Source of the DNA: Sphingomonas panni
GTDB lineage: Bacteria > Pseudomonadota > Alphaproteobacteria > Sphingomonadales > Sphingomonadaceae
Length of the DNA: 64,000 nucleotides
NCBI RefSeq assembly: GCF_022664435.1
Contig: NZ_JAKREU010000005.1
Coordinates: 186,001 to 250,000, forward strand
Direction: 5' to 3'
Part shown: positions 26,768-36,807 of the stretch, piece after piece
Layout: the number at the start of each line of letters is the position of its first letter
Position numbering within the stretch: position 1 is the stretch's first letter
The notes under the pieces: generated by a model
What the model was told of the DNA's origin: nothing
The model's database searches: none
The model's input: the letters and a program-made list of their open reading frames with translations, nothing else
Program-made: the position numbers and the translations under genes

Positions 26768-27433
26768 TCAGCGGGTCATCGGATGCCAGCCGTCGCTCTG
26801 CAGCTCGAAGTCGGCGACGGCCTCCTTCGGGCGCGCCATGACCTCGCGGTCCGATGCGCTCATGAACGACACGGGATCGAGACCGCGATACGCGTAGGTG
26901 ACGCGCGACATCATGCGTCCCGGAACGCTGACCGGCTCGGTCCAGCGGACGACGTCGACCAGTTCGCCCTTCGCCACGCAGAACGACGGTACCGCGACCT
27001 TCTCCCTGGTTGCCTGATGTTCGATGGCGCGCAGATATGCCGCACCCTTCTCCGCCGGCGCATAGGACAGGAGGGGCTGACGGACGAACGGCCTGTCCGA
27101 CGCCCCCTTCCACCGCGCCGGCTTCTCGAAGGCGGTACGCGTCGTGAGGCCGGCTTCGACGAACGCGTCGAGCATCGCGACCGACATGCCGTCCGATCCA
27201 GCCCCCGCCATCCCGCGGCTGGGCGACGTCACGATCGGAAAGGGCGCGTTCCCGCCCTCCCCTTCGATCTCGTACGGCATGACGTCGATGGCGGAGCAGA
27301 ACCGGTCACGCACCCGTGCCTCGAGCGCAGGACGAAACGCCTCGGCGCTCGGCTCCTTCGGATCGGTGCAGCCGGAGAACGTGGCAGCCACTACGAGCGG
27401 CAGGGCGGCGGTGGGGAATCGTCGGAACGTCAT
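26768..27433 (-). CDS. Lipoprotein, family B, copy 2
   Basis: 221 residues with a lipobox (Phe-Ser-Gly-Cys) followed by TDPKEPSAEAFRPALE. Same length as the copy at 5737-6402 and aligned throughout. It starts 19 nt downstream of the autotransporter stop, so the two are cotranscribed. A GGAGAGAAG ribosome binding site precedes the ATG. Function not recognised. Confidence 0.8.
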   Translation of the reverse strand: MTFRRFPTAALPLVVAATFSGCTDPKEPSAEAFRPALEARVRDRFCSAIDVMPYEIEGEGGNAPFPIVTSPSRGMAGAGSDGMSVAMLDAFVEAGLTTRTAFEKPARWKGASDRPFVRQPLLSYAPAEKGAAYLRAIEHQATREKVAVPSFCVAKGELVDVVRWTEPVSVPGRMMSRVTYAYRGLDPVSFMSASDREVMARPKEAVADFELQSDGWHPMTR

Positions 27434-27452
27434 GCTTCTCTCCTCTTCGGGT

Positions 27453-29741
27453 TCAGCGGATGGCGAGGTTGACGAAGGCGGCGGTGTCGGCCGCACCGCG
27501 GACGTGTCCGGCGTCGAAGGCGTGGGCCAGCCCCAAGCGCAACGTCGATCGGGGAGCGAGCGAGAAGGCCCAGCCGAGTTCGACGTCCAGCTCCCTGTCG
27601 TCAGGCGAGACATCGAACGTACGCCGACCTTCCGAAAGCACACCGGACATCAGGTCGTACGACACCGGCACGACCATCGAGGCCCGCGCCCGTTCGACCC
27701 GGAACGGCGACGACAGACCGAAGGACGCACGACCGCCAAACAGCGGACGCGCGCCTTCGAGCGAGAACGCGGTACCCGCTACGCGGCCTTCGAACCGGAA
27801 CGCGTCGCTCCCGCCGTCGAGCACCCGCGTACTGCCCACCGTGGCGCGCATCCTCCATGCGATGCCCACGAGCTCACGCTGCAGCACGGCCGTCGCCAGC
27901 GTGGTCCTGCCGCCCATCAGCCCTACGACGCCTGCGCCACCGCTCATGCCGAGGATCCGGTTCCGTTCGACCAGCTCGGTCAGTTCCAGGCCCAGACCGA
28001 ACGGCATCGACACCGAAGCCGTGCGCAGGTCCGACCGGTCATTCCGCGAGGCACCCGAAGAGAACGAGGCCGACCAGCCGCCCATCGCCAACGAGGTCCG
28101 CATCCCCACCGGCTGACCAACGACGCCGCGCAGGGGCGAACCGGAAAGGGAGACCGTGCCGCCACCGACGACCGAGTTCGCTTCGATCTTCATCGTCCTG
28201 CCGGAACCGAGGGAGAAGCTGGCCACGGCAGGGCGATCCGCAGCAACGCCCTGCCACGGACCGACGACGTCCTGTCCGAAGAAGCCGACGCGCTCCTCGG
28301 CCACCGACCAGCGCCGCGGCACGGACGCCCCGCCGGTCCCGAGCATGCTTCCGGCCAGCAGGCCCGAGGAGCGGGCACGGACGCCGGTAGCACCCGTCAT
28401 CGTGAAGTCCCGACCGTACCGATCGAACACCATCATCCTGCCGGCGGAGGCCGCGATCCTCGCCGCGGTCGCGGCGCCACCGAACGGTGCCGACACCTCC
28501 ACCGACGCGTAGCGGGCGAACACCGCCTGCGCGGCGACGAACGAGGCGGCCGGTGCCTGCGCCTGCATCGCCTTCTCGACGTTCAGCATGCCGACCCCGT
28601 AGACAGCATCGCCCCCCGGAGCGCCCATGTCGGTGGCGGTGTCGAGCAGTATGCGGGCGATCGCCCTGCCTCCCAGGTGCGACCAATGCTGCTTCAGGAG
28701 CGCGGCGGCACCTCCGACGGCGGGTGCCGCGAAGCTGTTGCCGGTGACGGTGACGATGCCACCATCCTTGTCGATCGCCTGAACGTTCGTTCCCACCGCC
28801 GCGATCATCCGATCGACCAGGATCCCGGCGTTGCCGTTGGCGGCGCGAGGGACGCCGCTTCCGTCGACGCCGATCGCGAAGAGGAACCAGTCCGCGTTGA
28901 CGCGGTCGGCACCGACGAGGTTCTCGGCGAACTCCCCGGCGAATCCGTCCCGGCCCGCCTCGTTCGGGACGGACTGGACCAGCAGACGGTCGGCCGTGCG
29001 GATTTGATCCATCGCAGCGCGCTGGTCGCTCGCGATCGCACTTCCCGCGAACCCGGTCAACGACATGACCGTGACGAACGCACTCTTCGCGACCGCCTCC
29101 CGCAATGCCGGCGCGATCAGGGCGGCGTTCGGCTGCCCGCTCTCGCCGATCGGCGCCGTGCTGCCGGCGGTCACGCCTTCAAGGTCCGGTCCCGACACCT
29201 TGAGAGCGAGTATGGTCGCGTCCGGCGCCATGCCGTGCATGCCCTTCCCGTCCCGCGCAGCCGCCGCGACCGAGGCGACCTGGCTCCCATGGCCGTCGAG
29301 GTCCGCGATGGGGAATGCCGGGACCGTCTCCGGGGGACAGGTTCCGCACCGCGCGATGCGCTGGTCGAAGCCCGTGCTGCCCGACGAGATGCGACCGGCG
29401 AATTCCGGCGACGTGGGCGAGATGCCGCTGTCGACGATGGCGATCGTCACGCCCTTCCCCGTGATCCCGCGGTCGTAGGCGTAGGCCGCCTTGGCGGCCA
29501 CGACCGCGGCGGACGCCTTGTACTCGACCGTGTCGGCTGCGGAGGGGGAAGGTGCCGGCACGGGGGCTGGCGTTGGCGGAGGCGTGGGCGTGGGCGTCGA
29601 ACCACCCGTTGGCGGAGCACCGCTCCCGGCCGAGTTGGTCCCGCCGTCGCCGCACGCGGCCAGCAGAACCGCCGTCGACGCGGTCACGGAATTCCTGAAG
29701 ATCGTCAGCCGCGTACTGCGGCGTTCGTCCGATGCACCCAC
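27453..29741 (-). CDS. S8-family (subtilisin-like) serine protease autotransporter
   Basis: 762 residues from GTG 29739-29741. The N-terminal signal has a lipobox-like LLAAC, followed by a Pro/Thr-rich linker. The subtilase triad is visible: Asp in AIVDSGISP, His in DGHGSQVA, Ser in GNSFAAPAVGG. The C-terminal third is a beta-rich autotransporter-type barrel ending in NLAIR. Predicted to be displayed on, or cut from, the outer membrane. The frame stays open to an ATG at 29894, but the start at GASDE is the one conserved with the remnant copy. First gene of the exported cluster. Confidence 0.87.
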   Translation of the reverse strand: MGASDERRSTRLTIFRNSVTASTAVLLAACGDGGTNSAGSGAPPTGGSTPTPTPPPTPAPVPAPSPSAADTVEYKASAAVVAAKAAYAYDRGITGKGVTIAIVDSGISPTSPEFAGRISSGSTGFDQRIARCGTCPPETVPAFPIADLDGHGSQVASVAAAARDGKGMHGMAPDATILALKVSGPDLEGVTAGSTAPIGESGQPNAALIAPALREAVAKSAFVTVMSLTGFAGSAIASDQRAAMDQIRTADRLLVQSVPNEAGRDGFAGEFAENLVGADRVNADWFLFAIGVDGSGVPRAANGNAGILVDRMIAAVGTNVQAIDKDGGIVTVTGNSFAAPAVGGAAALLKQHWSHLGGRAIARILLDTATDMGAPGGDAVYGVGMLNVEKAMQAQAPAASFVAAQAVFARYASVEVSAPFGGAATAARIAASAGRMMVFDRYGRDFTMTGATGVRARSSGLLAGSMLGTGGASVPRRWSVAEERVGFFGQDVVGPWQGVAADRPAVASFSLGSGRTMKIEANSVVGGGTVSLSGSPLRGVVGQPVGMRTSLAMGGWSASFSSGASRNDRSDLRTASVSMPFGLGLELTELVERNRILGMSGGAGVVGLMGGRTTLATAVLQRELVGIAWRMRATVGSTRVLDGGSDAFRFEGRVAGTAFSLEGARPLFGGRASFGLSSPFRVERARASMVVPVSYDLMSGVLSEGRRTFDVSPDDRELDVELGWAFSLAPRSTLRLGLAHAFDAGHVRGAADTAAFVNLAIR

Positions 29742-29789
29742 GCGCGTGTCCCCGTTCGCGTCGGCACCGGCGGGCTGCTCCCAGCCGAC

Positions 29790-29818
29790 GGCACCGCCCC
29801 TGTTGACGAGGCGGTGCC
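29790..29818 (-). promoter_or_regulatory. GC-rich hairpin in leader, copy 2
   Basis: GGCACCGCC pairs with GGCGGTGCC over an 11-nt loop, between the structured leader and the GTG start, in the same position as the hairpin at 7066-7094. The loop differs between the copies. Confidence 0.5.
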
Positions 29819-29837
29819 GGCCCGTGAGCCGGGGATT

Positions 29838-29957
29838 CAGAACCTGCAACGAGACAGGCGCGAGCGTCTTTAGGCGCCGAAACACCTTGGACATGCACGC
29901 CCGCTCCCCGGCCGAAACTGGTTCGGGCCGGGCATCGGCTGTCGTTGCGAGGTTCTG
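29838..29957 (-). ncRNA. Structured leader element, copy 2
   Basis: About 120 nt. The outer stem is CAGAACCT, one bulged C, GCAACGA against TCGTTGC, AGGTTCTG. The inner hairpin CCCGGCC/GGCCGGG is kept, and the second inner stem is GCGGGCGT/ACGCTCGC (one G-U) around the shared loop GCATGTCCAAGG. Relative to copy 1 at least five pairs of the outer stem and two or three of the inner stem change on both sides. The ATG in the loop could open the autotransporter frame in this copy only. Probably a cis-acting leader RNA. Confidence 0.65.
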
Positions 29958-30229
29958 ACGCCTCGGTCCGCCTGCTGGCGGACGGTTCAGCTCTAACCGG
30001 AAAGTGTTAACACGATCAATCCACGATCATCAGCCGGCGGCGATTAGGGCATCATCGAATTGAGCGATATCGAACTGCAGATCGGCTACAACGCCGAACG
30101 CGTCGGAGTTGACCAAACGACGACGAACAAAGGGATCGCATCCCTACAGCAGCCGAACCGGGCCGCCACTGCGCGCCGCTTGGACATACCTCGCGGCCCC
30201 GACGCTTCCACCGATCGTACAGCAATTAT

Positions 30230-30981
30230 CAAGACCCGTGGGCATTGGGAGATTTGGAAACGCCGCAGAATGCGATCGACTGAAACGATGCCGCTGGACA
30301 CTTGCCGAAGAACCAAGCCGCGCCACGGCGGGTTGATGATCGCCGGGTGATCTCACGCATCCTGCAAATGCGTACGTCGGCTGGCGCTGGACCGATTGTC
30401 CGGCCACGTACGGGCCGTCGACGACGTTCTGCAACCGGTTCAACCGCTGATCGCTCGTGTCTTCTAGCTCAAGCTGCTGGACGCGCTGGTGGACGCCGGT
30501 ACGTTCACAAAGACTACCACGATTCACAGCACCTACGTGTGTGCGCAGCTGCCGCATCCGGCGCAGAAAGTGCCCTTTCGCCCAGGCGATCGCCCGCTCG
30601 CGCGATGACTGGGCGGCCCAGGGCCTGCGCTCGCCGACGTCATCGACCTCCCCCATGCGCTGATGCCGACGCTGGATGACGTCAGCGACGTGAAGGCCGC
30701 ATCTACAGTTCTCGAACGAGACACGCGCATTCGTTACCTCCTCGGCGACAAGGGTTACGATGCCGATCGGCTGCGCGGCCTAGCCCGCGATGCCGGCGCC
30801 GTCCCGGCCATCCCAGGCCGCCGCGACCTCAAACGTACTATCCACTACGTCGAGACCGCTGCGCTGGCGCCACCCCGCCAGGAACGCCTTCTACCGCCTC
30901 AATGATTTCCGCAGCATCGCCACTCGCTACGAATAACTCGCCGCTGAGTCATATCAAAGCGTCGCGCTCACCACCCCCTGA
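30230..30981 (+). pseudogene. Decayed IS5-family transposase
   Basis: Homology to IS5-type DDE transposases continues through shifting frames with several stops. Readable pieces are RVDDRRVISRIL near the N-terminus, YLLGDKGYDADRLR and PAIPGRRDLK in a frame of 80 codons (30663-30905), then NAFYRLNDFRSIATRYE with an in-frame TAA. The full-length family would be about 250 residues. Clearly inactive; ends of the element were not resolved. It marks the left side of the RHS region. Confidence 0.75.
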
Positions 30982-31201
30982 CGTTTTCAATGTGAATGGT
31001 GTGGGGCTCCCGCAACGATTTGGCAATGGGCCAAGGAGTGTTCGCAGACCTGACCCGTGACGAGAAAGATCCGATTTGGATCATCTTAATAGTGGTAAAT
31101 GACCAACCATATCACGTCGCGCACTTCGAGTTTATACGGTTGCATCCCATCAAACTGTATGTTGAAGTGGCGGTCATACAAAAGTAGCATGCAGGTGGGC
31201 C

Positions 31202-31396
31202 ATGAAGTATTTTGTTGCTGCCGTTGCGTTGACATCGATTGCATCGCTGGCTTCGGCCGAGACGACTACCGTTACCTACGACGCAAAAGGGCGGGTCGTT
31301 CAAGTGGTTCGGTCGAACGGGGTCGTGACGAGTTACACTTATGACAAAGCGGACAACCGTAAGCGCGTAGTTACTACCGGCGCGCCAAACCCCTGA
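31202..31396 (+). CDS. Small secreted protein with a YD-like repeat
   Basis: 64 residues with a signal peptide cleaved near ASAE. The mature part holds YDAKGRVVQVVRSNG and SYTYDKADNRKRV, the pattern of one RHS/YD repeat. It precedes a full RHS gene by about 120 nt on the same strand and may be a relict or accessory of it. GGTGGGC precedes the ATG. Confidence 0.6.
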   Translation: MKYFVAAVALTSIASLASAETTTVTYDAKGRVVQVVRSNGVVTSYTYDKADNRKRVVTTGAPNP

Positions 31397-31514
31397 TACA
31401 TGCGATCGGATCACATGCCCGCTTCAGCGAGGCAATCAGTTTCGTACAATTCGGTTTAACAATAACACATATAACAGAACTTCGCATTGCACGGAGTTCT
31501 GAGGGAGAGGTTCA

Positions 31515-34500
31515 TTGTTAGGAAAAGTGGTTCGGCGAAACCTGCTCGTGACGACATCCGCCATCGCCTGCAGTCTTCTGCCCCAAGCGGCAAATGCAGA
31601 ACCAGCCCCCCCGGCCAAATTCTTACGCGACAAGAACGGCGTCGACTTGGCGCGAGGGACCTATTCAGGACGGGAAGAGGTGTTGCGGATAGGCAATGGT
31701 AGATCCGCTCTCTCGTTCTCAATAGATCATTCCGAAGGCAAGCCCACATCATCGGAGTATGAATTGGGAATATTCGGCGATTCGACATACGTCGACGTCA
31801 GTATTCTGGAGGACGGTGGCCCAACGAGCATCACGTTCTTGAAGAGCGGGTCCGCGTGGGTACCGCGGTCGGACGACGGCCACGTGCTGACGCAGAACGG
31901 CAACATCTTCATATTGCGCCTAGCGGATGGAACTGAATATACATACAATTCAACGCTGACATCAATAAGCAGCAACAAAATTGCGCGCGTTACGCAGATC
32001 AAATACACCGGCGGTGAACGCCTCACGATGTCATACCTCCGGCAGGTAGGTTGCTCGAGCCAACAGCAGGCACAATGTGGCGGCGGGGTGGTGCCCTGGA
32101 AAGTAAGGCTGACGTCCGTAGCCAGCTCTTCGGGCTATCAGCTTCGGTTCGACTATTTCACCAGTATCGCCGGCGACTACAGATGGAACGACATAACAAA
32201 AGTAACGACGTTCAACATGGCTACGGAAGCCTGCGACCCTACCGCAAGCTACTGTAATCTCACAACGAGCTGGCCATCGATTACGCTCGGTGTCACGCAG
32301 GCGGATGGCAGTTGGTCAGCCACAGACAACGTCGGCAGGGTGACGACCTATTCCCCGTCGACGATAAGGAGACCCGGTTCGACCACGAACGATGTCGTGG
32401 TCGCGAAAAGCAATGGGTACAACGTGTCGTCCATCGTTTCCGGCGGACGGACTTGGCAGTACGCCTATTCCGGCGGAGCGGAATCAACGCTCGTGATCAC
32501 GAATCCGGACGGAACGACTTCGACGATCGTCTCCGACCCGAACATCGGCTTGCCGAAGAGGATCACCGATGAAACGGGAGCGGTGACGATACTCGCCTAC
32601 GATGGCGGCCGCCGACTCTCCAGCATGACCCTACCGAACGGGTCGCAGGAACGGTACGTGCGAGATGCACGCGGAAACGTGATCGAGCATCGAACGGTAT
32701 CATCGACCCCAGGCACGCCGCCAGACCTGGTAACCACGACCGGCTATGACGCGACATGCGGCAACGGCGTCGTCTGCAACAAGCCCAATTGGATCAGAGA
32801 CCCCAAAGGCGCTCAGACCGATTACCTCTATGATCCCGTCCACGGGGGCGTGACATCAATCAAGGCGCCACCGTCCGCGAACGGAGTACGCAGGGAGGTT
32901 CGATTCTCGTACACGGCATCGCAAGCCTACTACAAGAACGGTTCAGGCACGCTCGTCGCGTCAGGGTCACCGACCTACCTCCTCACGACGACCTCAACCT
33001 GCCGAACCATGGCCAGCTGCAGCGGCACGGCGGACGAGATGATCCGGACCACGGCCTACGGGGCGGCAGGTTCGCCGAACAATCTTCTTGCAACCTCCAC
33101 CACCACGTCATCCGGCGATGGCGGCCTGCTCGCGTCCACGGCGACCACGTACACCAAGACCGGCGACGTAGCATCGATAGACGGCCCCATGCCGGGTTCG
33201 GCCGATCTGCAACGATTCGTCTATGATGATGCCAGACAATTGACGATAGAGATTGGGCCGGATCCCGATGGAGCCGGGCCGTTGCGCGGCGCGGCCACGA
33301 GTCACTCCTACGACGTTCGCGGACGAACGACCGGCTTGTCTCGTGGAACGGCCAACAGCGACGGGTCGGGCTTCTCAGCGGAGGACTCGGTCACGCTGGC
33401 GTACGATCAGGCCGATCGGGTGATCCAAACAACCGCTTCCGCAGGTGGTACGAACCTGGCAGTCACTCACTATTCCTTCGACAGCATGGATCGCCCGATC
33501 TGCACAGCGGTTCGCATGAACGCAGGCTCGTTGAACAGCCAATCCGACGCTTGCACGCTCGGCTCTGCCGGAACGGCGGGACCGGACCGCATCACTCGCA
33601 TGTCGTACGATGTGGCGGCGCGAACGGTTTCGGAAACGAAAGCCTACGGCACCCCGGATGCCTCGACGGAAACCGTCAAGCGTACCGCGACCGGCAGGAT
33701 CTCGAGCGTGACCGATGGGAATGGCAACGTCACGACCAGCGCCTACGATGGTTTCGATCGCTTGAATCGAGTTAGCTATCCGGACGGGAGTTCGGATCAA
33801 TTCGCCTACGACGCCAATGGAAACATCGCGAGCCGTGTAACGCGCGATGGAAGGACCGTTGCATTCACCCATGACGCACTGAACCGGTTGACGTCCGCAG
33901 ACCGGCCGAACATCGGCTATTGGGAGACGGATCAGACGTTCTCCTACGACCTGCTCGGCAATATGACTTCCGCCTCCGACAGCAACGGTAGAACGCTGTC
34001 CTTCGGGTACGACGCGTTCGGTCGCCGCACGTCACAAAGCGACAACTGGTATGCGGCCGGACATGCCTCGTATCAATACAACGAAGCCGGTCGGCGAACG
34101 CGCGTGACGTGGTGGGACGGAACCTGGGTAGGCTATGCGTACCGTGCAGACGGTCTCATGAACTCGATCACGGACAGTGCCGGTAACACCCTCATTGGCT
34201 TCGGCTACGATGGGCAGGGACGCCGGACGAGCATGACTCGAGCGAATGGCACCACGACGTCCTTCAGCTACGATTCAGCGTCACGGCTGGCCCAACTATC
34301 GCACGACTTGAGCGGCAGCGCCGGCGACCTGACCATAGGATTCTCGTACAATCCGAACGGCCAGATCACGTCGCGCAGTGCGTCAAACGATTCGTATGGT
34401 TGGTCGAGCAGCTACTCAGTCGACCGATCCTACGGCGTGAACGCACTGAACCAGCTGACTTCGGCCGGATCGACCGCTTTGTCATATGACGGGCGTGGCA

Positions 34501-35660
34501 ATCTTACCTCGTCCGGTGGCGCCGCTTTCGGCTACACCAGCACCAATCAACTGGCGACAGCGCCGGGCGCTAACCTGGCGTATGATCCTCTGGGAAGATT
34601 GTTCAACATAACGGCAGACCAGAATGTCAACACGACGCTGACGTACGACGGGGCGAACGTTCTGACCGAACTCAACCAGAACACCGGCGGCGTGCTACGT
34701 CGCTATGTCTACGGAGACGGGAACGACGAACCGCTGATATGGTTCGAGGGCTCGGGCCTCTCCGACCGGCGCTGGCTTCATGCGGACGAGAGGGGGTCGA
34801 TCATCGCCGTCAGCAATGACGCCGGCGCGCCGATCGCCATCAACACCTATGACGAGTTCGGAATACCCGGACCCAGCAACCTCGGACGATTCCAGTACAC
34901 CGGGCAGAAGTGGCTACCGTCCGTCGGTTTGTACGACTACAAGGCACGCGTATATTCGCCGACGCTGGGCCGGTTCATGCAAACCGATCCTATTGGCTAT
35001 GCGGACGGCCTGAACTGGTACAATTACGTGGGTTCGGATCCAATCAATTTGAAAGATCCAACGGGGCTGTCAGGCGGACCGGACATCGTTGTGACCGGTT
35101 CACGACCGGCCTTCGGTTCGTACAATGGCAGTTTCGACGGGGGATCAAGCGTAACCTACTTCATCCCGAGAACAGTTACAGCCACGGATATGCAACTGTT
35201 CCAAGATAGAGGACTAGTTCCAGCCAAAAAGGATACCCCACCAGGAAAGAAGCCGAAAAGGGTGACTCTCACCAAGAGCTGTGCTCGCAATCCAGTTGCG
35301 AATGATCCTGCGGTCCAGGCGCAGGCGCTTAGAATGTTGGGGCGATCGGTGTCCGGAAATCCGGCTGGAACAGGCGAGTGGGGATTTCATGTGGCACAGC
35401 CGTATGTGGGATCGGGCAACTGGATCGGACCGCTCTTCACCGAGGGGCGTAGAGCAGAGATAAGCGGCGATCGGATCAGCCGTGAGGCTCCGCTGGCAAT
35501 TGCAAACCTTGCGACCGGCTATTATCCGACGACTACCTTCGTCCATGCTCATCCGAACAACACGCCACCTTCCGGTCTGAGTGAACCCGACCTTAACCTT
35601 GGCCAGCCCGTGATTGCAGTCGATAAAGCGGGAAATATGTTCTGCTCGGTGACGCAATGA
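31515..35660 (+). CDS. RHS-repeat polymorphic toxin
   Basis: 1381 residues from a TTG preceded by GGGAGAGG. A signal peptide (to about ANAEP) is followed by many YD repeats such as YDAFGRRTSQSDN and YDGQGRRTSMTRANG. The RHS core ends at YDYKARVYSPTLGRFMQTDP, the conserved boundary after which the toxic tip begins. The variable tip has HAHPNNTPPSGLSEPDLN, suggesting a JAB/DUF4329-like metal-dependent domain. Such proteins kill competing cells and need a cognate immunity protein, probably the next gene, whose ATG overlaps this stop by 4 nt. Lower GC than the flanks suggests transfer. Confidence 0.9.
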   Translation: MLGKVVRRNLLVTTSAIACSLLPQAANAEPAPPAKFLRDKNGVDLARGTYSGREEVLRIGNGRSALSFSIDHSEGKPTSSEYELGIFGDSTYVDVSILEDGGPTSITFLKSGSAWVPRSDDGHVLTQNGNIFILRLADGTEYTYNSTLTSISSNKIARVTQIKYTGGERLTMSYLRQVGCSSQQQAQCGGGVVPWKVRLTSVASSSGYQLRFDYFTSIAGDYRWNDITKVTTFNMATEACDPTASYCNLTTSWPSITLGVTQADGSWSATDNVGRVTTYSPSTIRRPGSTTNDVVVAKSNGYNVSSIVSGGRTWQYAYSGGAESTLVITNPDGTTSTIVSDPNIGLPKRITDETGAVTILAYDGGRRLSSMTLPNGSQERYVRDARGNVIEHRTVSSTPGTPPDLVTTTGYDATCGNGVVCNKPNWIRDPKGAQTDYLYDPVHGGVTSIKAPPSANGVRREVRFSYTASQAYYKNGSGTLVASGSPTYLLTTTSTCRTMASCSGTADEMIRTTAYGAAGSPNNLLATSTTTSSGDGGLLASTATTYTKTGDVASIDGPMPGSADLQRFVYDDARQLTIEIGPDPDGAGPLRGAATSHSYDVRGRTTGLSRGTANSDGSGFSAEDSVTLAYDQADRVIQTTASAGGTNLAVTHYSFDSMDRPICTAVRMNAGSLNSQSDACTLGSAGTAGPDRITRMSYDVAARTVSETKAYGTPDASTETVKRTATGRISSVTDGNGNVTTSAYDGFDRLNRVSYPDGSSDQFAYDANGNIASRVTRDGRTVAFTHDALNRLTSADRPNIGYWETDQTFSYDLLGNMTSASDSNGRTLSFGYDAFGRRTSQSDNWYAAGHASYQYNEAGRRTRVTWWDGTWVGYAYRADGLMNSITDSAGNTLIGFGYDGQGRRTSMTRANGTTTSFSYDSASRLAQLSHDLSGSAGDLTIGFSYNPNGQITSRSASNDSYGWSSSYSVDRSYGVNALNQLTSAGSTALSYDGRGNLTSSGGAAFGYTSTNQLATAPGANLAYDPLGRLFNITADQNVNTTLTYDGANVLTELNQNTGGVLRRYVYGDGNDEPLIWFEGSGLSDRRWLHADERGSIIAVSNDAGAPIAINTYDEFGIPGPSNLGRFQYTGQKWLPSVGLYDYKARVYSPTLGRFMQTDPIGYADGLNWYNYVGSDPINLKDPTGLSGGPDIVVTGSRPAFGSYNGSFDGGSSVTYFIPRTVTATDMQLFQDRGLVPAKKDTPPGKKPKRVTLTKSCARNPVANDPAVQAQALRMLGRSVSGNPAGTGEWGFHVAQPYVGSGNWIGPLFTEGRRAEISGDRISREAPLAIANLATGYYPTTTFVHAHPNNTPPSGLSEPDLNLGQPVIAVDKAGNMFCSVTQ

Positions 35661-35995
35661 AACGGGGGCTATCAATCTCAATCGGATTCGCGCTCCTGAT
35701 CTTACTCGTTGGATTTCTCTGGTGGCAGCGCGCTGAAATCAACTCGAAGCGCAGCCAACCTCCCTATTATCGATCGGATCAGCGCTATGTGGTCCGCGCC
35801 GTCGACATATGGGCAGCTAAAGGTAGCGAAAGTCCGGCTGGAGCTATGGAGAACCGTTATCCTGTTACGGTACACCTGAAGAATGTAGTTTGTGTGGAAT
35901 TGCGACTGAATGTTGGCTCCGTCGGTGGAAACCCTGCATACTGTTTTAAGCGGCAGACCGCTGAGCTAGTCTACAAGTTTGATGACGTTGAATAA
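35657..35995 (+). CDS. Putative immunity protein for the RHS toxin
   Basis: 112 residues, beginning with one membrane helix (ISIGFALLILLVGFLWW) and continuing with a periplasmic-looking domain. It overlaps the RHS stop (ATGA), the standard position of a cognate immunity gene. No family is recognised; the role is inferred from position and size. Confidence 0.62.
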   Translation: MKRGLSISIGFALLILLVGFLWWQRAEINSKRSQPPYYRSDQRYVVRAVDIWAAKGSESPAGAMENRYPVTVHLKNVVCVELRLNVGSVGGNPAYCFKRQTAELVYKFDDVE

Positions 35996-36019
35996 GAAAC
36001 CAACGCCGCAAAAGAAGAG

Positions 36020-36406
36020 GTGCCCTCAGGATGCGAACCCTTCTCAAAATTTCATGCACAAGACTACGAACAATGCGCTTGGTCGGTGCCCGGAGGCGGT
36101 CGTAGCGGCCCTCTTTCAACGGAGTTCGCCCGCGTAACTCAGCTTCCCGACTTTGGTTCTGGCGGCTGGTCAAGTGTAACAAGTTCTCACGCGGGGCAAG
36201 CCTTCGAGCAATCTCTTCCGGGAACAAATCTCTTTGTCAAAGTCTATATTGGTGACAAAAATTTCGGTGGCGCCAACACGGTCACCATAACTTCACCTAC
36301 AAGTTCTTTTGAGCACTACGCAGAGTTCCCGCCGTATATCCTTGGGTATTCTGTAAACACAGGCAATGCCAACGAATACTGGAGAGACAAGCTAGGTTGT
36401 GAGTGA
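36020..36406 (+). CDS. Orphan toxin-tip fragment or hypothetical
   Basis: Up to 128 codons from a GTG. In another frame, directly after the 35995 stop, the DNA reads NKKPTPQKKRC, resembling the linker between RHS core and toxic tip (compare KKNAAPGKKQPKKRC downstream). This is therefore probably a displaced RHS C-terminal tip, frameshifted near its start. The body (GTNLFVKVYIGDKN, ending YWRDKLGCE) has no recognised family. Confidence 0.45.
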   Translation: MPSGCEPFSKFHAQDYEQCAWSVPGGGRSGPLSTEFARVTQLPDFGSGGWSSVTSSHAGQAFEQSLPGTNLFVKVYIGDKNFGGANTVTITSPTSSFEHYAEFPPYILGYSVNTGNANEYWRDKLGCE

Positions 36407-36412
36407 GGTTTT

Positions 36413-36667
36413 ATGGCTACTCAGCATGTAAAGCAGTTAGCTGCTGTCGCATTCGTAGGAATACTCTCGGCCCTATGCACATTATTAATAGAGCATTTTA
36501 ACTTCCACAGTCCTGTTAACGCGATTTGGATGATCATTGTGCCGGTATTGCTGGCATACACTATTGGTAATGGCTGGCGTAGTCGCTTAATATTAAGCAT
36601 TTCGTTGATTGTATGCGCAGTCGGCTTATCGATAGTTTTCGTCCGGCTGTTCTGGGGAGGTATCTAA
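36413..36667 (+). CDS. Small membrane protein, possible immunity protein
   Basis: 84 residues, almost all in three predicted helices. It begins 4 nt after the preceding stop and fits the toxin-tip/immunity alternation of an RHS array. Base composition is AT-richer than most of the window. No family recognised. Confidence 0.55.
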   Translation: MATQHVKQLAAVAFVGILSALCTLLIEHFNFHSPVNAIWMIIVPVLLAYTIGNGWRSRLILSISLIVCAVGLSIVFVRLFWGGI

Positions 36668-36807
36668 ATGACGCTATTTGCCGATCACCACTGCTACGAC
36701 CTTGATCGTAGCGGGAGTAATGATCGTCTTCCTCTTAACCGTTTTCACAGCCTGATCGATTACGCTGCCCTTGGTGCCGTCGCGGATGCCGGCGGCCTCG
36801 CTAGGGT

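Noticed and set aside
27144..29873. 909-codon plus-strand frame antisense to the autotransporter
   Set aside because: Arg/His-rich translation with no motif; the minus frame has the subtilase triad.
29742..29894. ATG at 29894 as the true start of the autotransporter
   Set aside because: The added 51 residues have no equivalent in the first copy, where the same ATG is out of frame, and the DNA shows RNA-stem covariation instead.
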